In this document: positions 62,260 through 64,000 of the stretch, one piece after another
Numbering within the stretch: position 1 is the stretch's first letter
Layout of the letters: every line of letters starts with the position of its first letter
Assembly (NCBI RefSeq): GCF_026340975.1
Contig: NZ_JAPEOS010000003.1
Location: 496,001 to 560,000, forward strand
Direction of reading: 5' to 3'
Origin: Streptomyces sp. NBC_01214
Lineage (GTDB): Bacteria > Actinomycetota > Actinomycetes > Streptomycetales > Streptomycetaceae
Length of the DNA: 64,000 nucleotides
The notes under the pieces: model-generated
Seen by the model: the letters and a program-made list of their open reading frames with translations, nothing else
Database searches by the model: none
What the model was told of the DNA's origin: nothing
Program-made: the position numbers and the translations under genes

Positions 62260-64000
62260 ATGACACAGGCGACCAGCGACCCCCGCACCACCATCGACGG
62301 TACCCCGTCGGACACGCTCATCGCCGTGAACCTCCTGGTCGACAACGCCTCCAAGGCGCTCGCCGACTTCGAGTCCTTCACGCAGGAGCAGGTCGACCAC
62401 ATCGTTGCCAAGGCGTCGGTGGCCGCCCTGGATCAGCACACCGCCCTGGCGCGCTCGGCGGTGGAGGAGACCGGGCGGGGTGTCTTCGAGGACAAGGCGG
62501 CGAAGAACATGTTCGCCTGCGAGCACGTCACCCACAGCATGTCCCGGGCGAGGACGGTCGGCGTCATCGGCCGCGACGACATCGAGGGCATCATCGAGAT
62601 CGCCGAACCCGTCGGTGTGCTCTGCGCGGTCACGCCCGTCACCAACCCGACCTCCACCACCATCTTCAAGGCGTTGCTGGCGCTGAAGACACGCAACCCC
62701 GTCGTGTTCGCCTTCCACCCCTCCGCGCAGGCATGCAGCACCGAAGCCGCACGCATCGTGCGGGACGCCGCCGTCGCCGCCGGAGCGCCCGAGCATTGCG
62801 TGCAGTGGATCGAGGCTCCCTCCATCGAGGCCACGAGCCTCCTCATGCGACACCCAGGCGTCGCGCTGATCCTGGCGACCGGCGGCAACGCCATGGTCAA
62901 GGCCGCCTACTCGGCCGGCAAGCCCGCCGTCGGCGTCGGCGCCGGCAACGTGCCAGCCTACGTGCACCACAGCGCGGACCTGCGCCGGGCGGTCAACGAC
63001 CTCGTCCTGTCCAAGTCCTTCGACAACGGCATGATCTGCGCGTCCGAGCAGGCGGTCATCCTGGACACCGACGTGTACGACGAGGCGCTCGCCGAATTCC
63101 GGCGCCTGCACGCGTACGTCGCCACGGCCGAGGAGAAGCGGAAGCTGGAGACCTACCTCTTTCCGCCCGACGCGGCTGGCCGACAGGGCCGCGTCAACCC
63201 GGCAGCCGTCGGACAGAGCCCCGACCGGATCGCCGAGCAGGCCGGGTTCACCGTACCTGCGGACACCTCGCTCATCCTGGCCGAGGCGAGCCACGTCGGG
63301 CCCGACGAGCCGCTGACGCGGGAGAAGCTCTGCCCCGTCCTCACCGTGCTGCGGGCAGCGTCCACCGAGGAGGGCTTCGATCTCGCGGCCGACATGGTCG
63401 ACTTCCACGGGCAAGGACACAGCGCGGTGATCCACACCGGGGACCCGGCCCTCGCCGAGCGCTACGGCCGTCGTATGAAGACCGTACGGATCATCGTCAA
63501 CTCGCCGTCCTCGCAGGGAGCGATCGGCGGCATCTACAACCGTCTGGTTCCGTCCCTGACCCTGGGCTGCGGTTCCTGGGGCAGTACTTCGGTCTCGGAC
63601 AACGTCTCGGCCGCCCAGCTGCTCAACATCAAGCGCGTCACCGCCCGGCAGAACAACATGCAGTGGTTCAAGGTGCCGCCGAAGATCTACTTCGAGCCTC
63701 AGGCCATCCGCTACCTCGCCGCGATGCCCGAGGTCCACCGCGTCACCGTGGTCACCGACGCGACCATGACCCGTCTCGGTTACGTGGAGCGCGTGAGCCG
63801 TGTCCTGCAACAGCGGCAGAAACCCGTGACCATCCAGGTCATCGACGACGTCGAGCCGGAGCCGAGCATCGACTCCGTACAGCGTGGCGCCGCCCTCATG
63901 CGCGACTTCCGGCCGGACACCATCATCGCCCTGGGTGGCGGATCCCCCATGGACGCGGCGAAGGTGATGTGGCTGCTGTACGAACAGCCGGACGTCGACT
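62260..64000 (+). CDS. adhE: Bifunctional acetaldehyde-CoA/alcohol dehydrogenase (3' end outside window)
   Basis: 580 of about 880-900 residues are visible, still open at the right edge. The N-terminal aldehyde dehydrogenase domain (about 1-440) has LATGGNAMVKAAYSAGKPAVGVGAGN and catalytic Cys260 in DNGMICASEQ. The iron alcohol dehydrogenase domain begins near residue 468 (FKVPPKIYFE) with the NAD site LGGGSPMDAAK. It reduces acetyl-CoA to ethanol in two steps, reoxidising two NADH, which complements phosphoketolase and GAPDH fermentation. ATG 62260 has AGGGAG upstream. AdhE is rare in aerobic streptomycetes. Confidence 0.95.
   Translation, partial: MTQATSDPRTTIDGTPSDTLIAVNLLVDNASKALADFESFTQEQVDHIVAKASVAALDQHTALARSAVEETGRGVFEDKAAKNMFACEHVTHSMSRARTVGVIGRDDIEGIIEIAEPVGVLCAVTPVTNPTSTTIFKALLALKTRNPVVFAFHPSAQACSTEAARIVRDAAVAAGAPEHCVQWIEAPSIEATSLLMRHPGVALILATGGNAMVKAAYSAGKPAVGVGAGNVPAYVHHSADLRRAVNDLVLSKSFDNGMICASEQAVILDTDVYDEALAEFRRLHAYVATAEEKRKLETYLFPPDAAGRQGRVNPAAVGQSPDRIAEQAGFTVPADTSLILAEASHVGPDEPLTREKLCPVLTVLRAASTEEGFDLAADMVDFHGQGHSAVIHTGDPALAERYGRRMKTVRIIVNSPSSQGAIGGIYNRLVPSLTLGCGSWGSTSVSDNVSAAQLLNIKRVTARQNNMQWFKVPPKIYFEPQAIRYLAAMPEVHRVTVVTDATMTRLGYVERVSRVLQQRQKPVTIQVIDDVEPEPSIDSVQRGAALMRDFRPDTIIALGGGSPMDAAKVMWLLYEQPDVD

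Overview
This is about 64 kb of very GC-rich actinobacterial chromosome, almost certainly Streptomyces or a close relative such as Kitasatospora. The evidence is strong G/C bias at third codon positions, GTG starts, ATGA-type overlaps, a complete egtABCD ergothioneine operon, a DUF6230/DUF6114 membrane-protein pair, dodecin, TIGR02452 and Imm49-like genes, an LAXTG-type cell-wall sorting signal and a DasR-like operator. I saw no rRNA or tRNA genes and no CRISPR array.

From 0 to 42.5 kb the window is mostly ordinary core and semi-core gene content. It starts with the end of a succinate dehydrogenase/fumarate reductase operon (sdhA 3' part, sdhB). Then come a histidine-phosphatase lipoprotein, an AraC/GyrI regulator, a UvrA paralogue, an LLM oxidoreductase, a HAD phosphatase and dodecin. 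An orphan sugar-binding lipoprotein follows, with a dre-like palindrome upstream, then an ornithine-lipid-type acyltransferase pair, egtABCD, a PARG-like TIGR02452 protein, an Imm49-like protein, a PemK/MazF-like protein, an O-methyltransferase, an amidase and a hydrolase. A frameshifted MFS transporter lies divergent from a LacI regulator across a perfect palindrome. Next are a thiolase, an aldehyde dehydrogenase, thioredoxin, a decayed trypco2 gene, a TetR regulator and an FAD disulfide reductase. An iron-box-controlled pair follows (secreted neocarzinostatin-like protein plus LAXTG-anchored beta-propeller), then a phosphoesterase, a DUF2087 protein, the DUF6230/DUF6114/secreted-protein operon, a MerR regulator with a collagen-like insert, an RlmG-like methyltransferase, a TPR protein and pirin.

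From 42.5 to 44.2 kb there is a scar of broken insertion sequences (IS5-type C-terminus fused to a frameshifted IS110-type transposase).

From 44.2 kb to the right edge lies a coherent low-oxygen/dormancy island. It holds phosphoketolase, universal stress proteins, a broken DevR/NarL-type response regulator, a STAS protein, an Rv2003-like flavin/PNPOx protein, a DevS/DosT-type GAF-GAF histidine kinase that keeps the haem-ligand histidine, and a truncated PPK2. It continues with a complete arginine deiminase pathway (arcA, arcB, arcC and a YfcC/ArcD-like carrier), a RafH-like long hibernation factor, a CBS-BON protein, GAPDH and AdhE (cut by the window end). Together these genes would make ATP by substrate-level phosphorylation (acetyl-phosphate, carbamoyl-phosphate, glycolysis), reoxidise NADH through ethanol, park ribosomes and sense O2/NO/CO. 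A recurring palindromic motif, roughly GGGaCC-N3/4-GGCCCt, precedes nearly every transcription unit of the island and is the best candidate for the operator of its regulon. The adjacent response regulator is clearly a pseudogene, so the cognate regulator must be encoded elsewhere or the circuit is rewired.

Several genes here carry single-base frame breaks. Some could be assembly errors, so pseudogene calls based on one indel are weaker than those based on missing domains.
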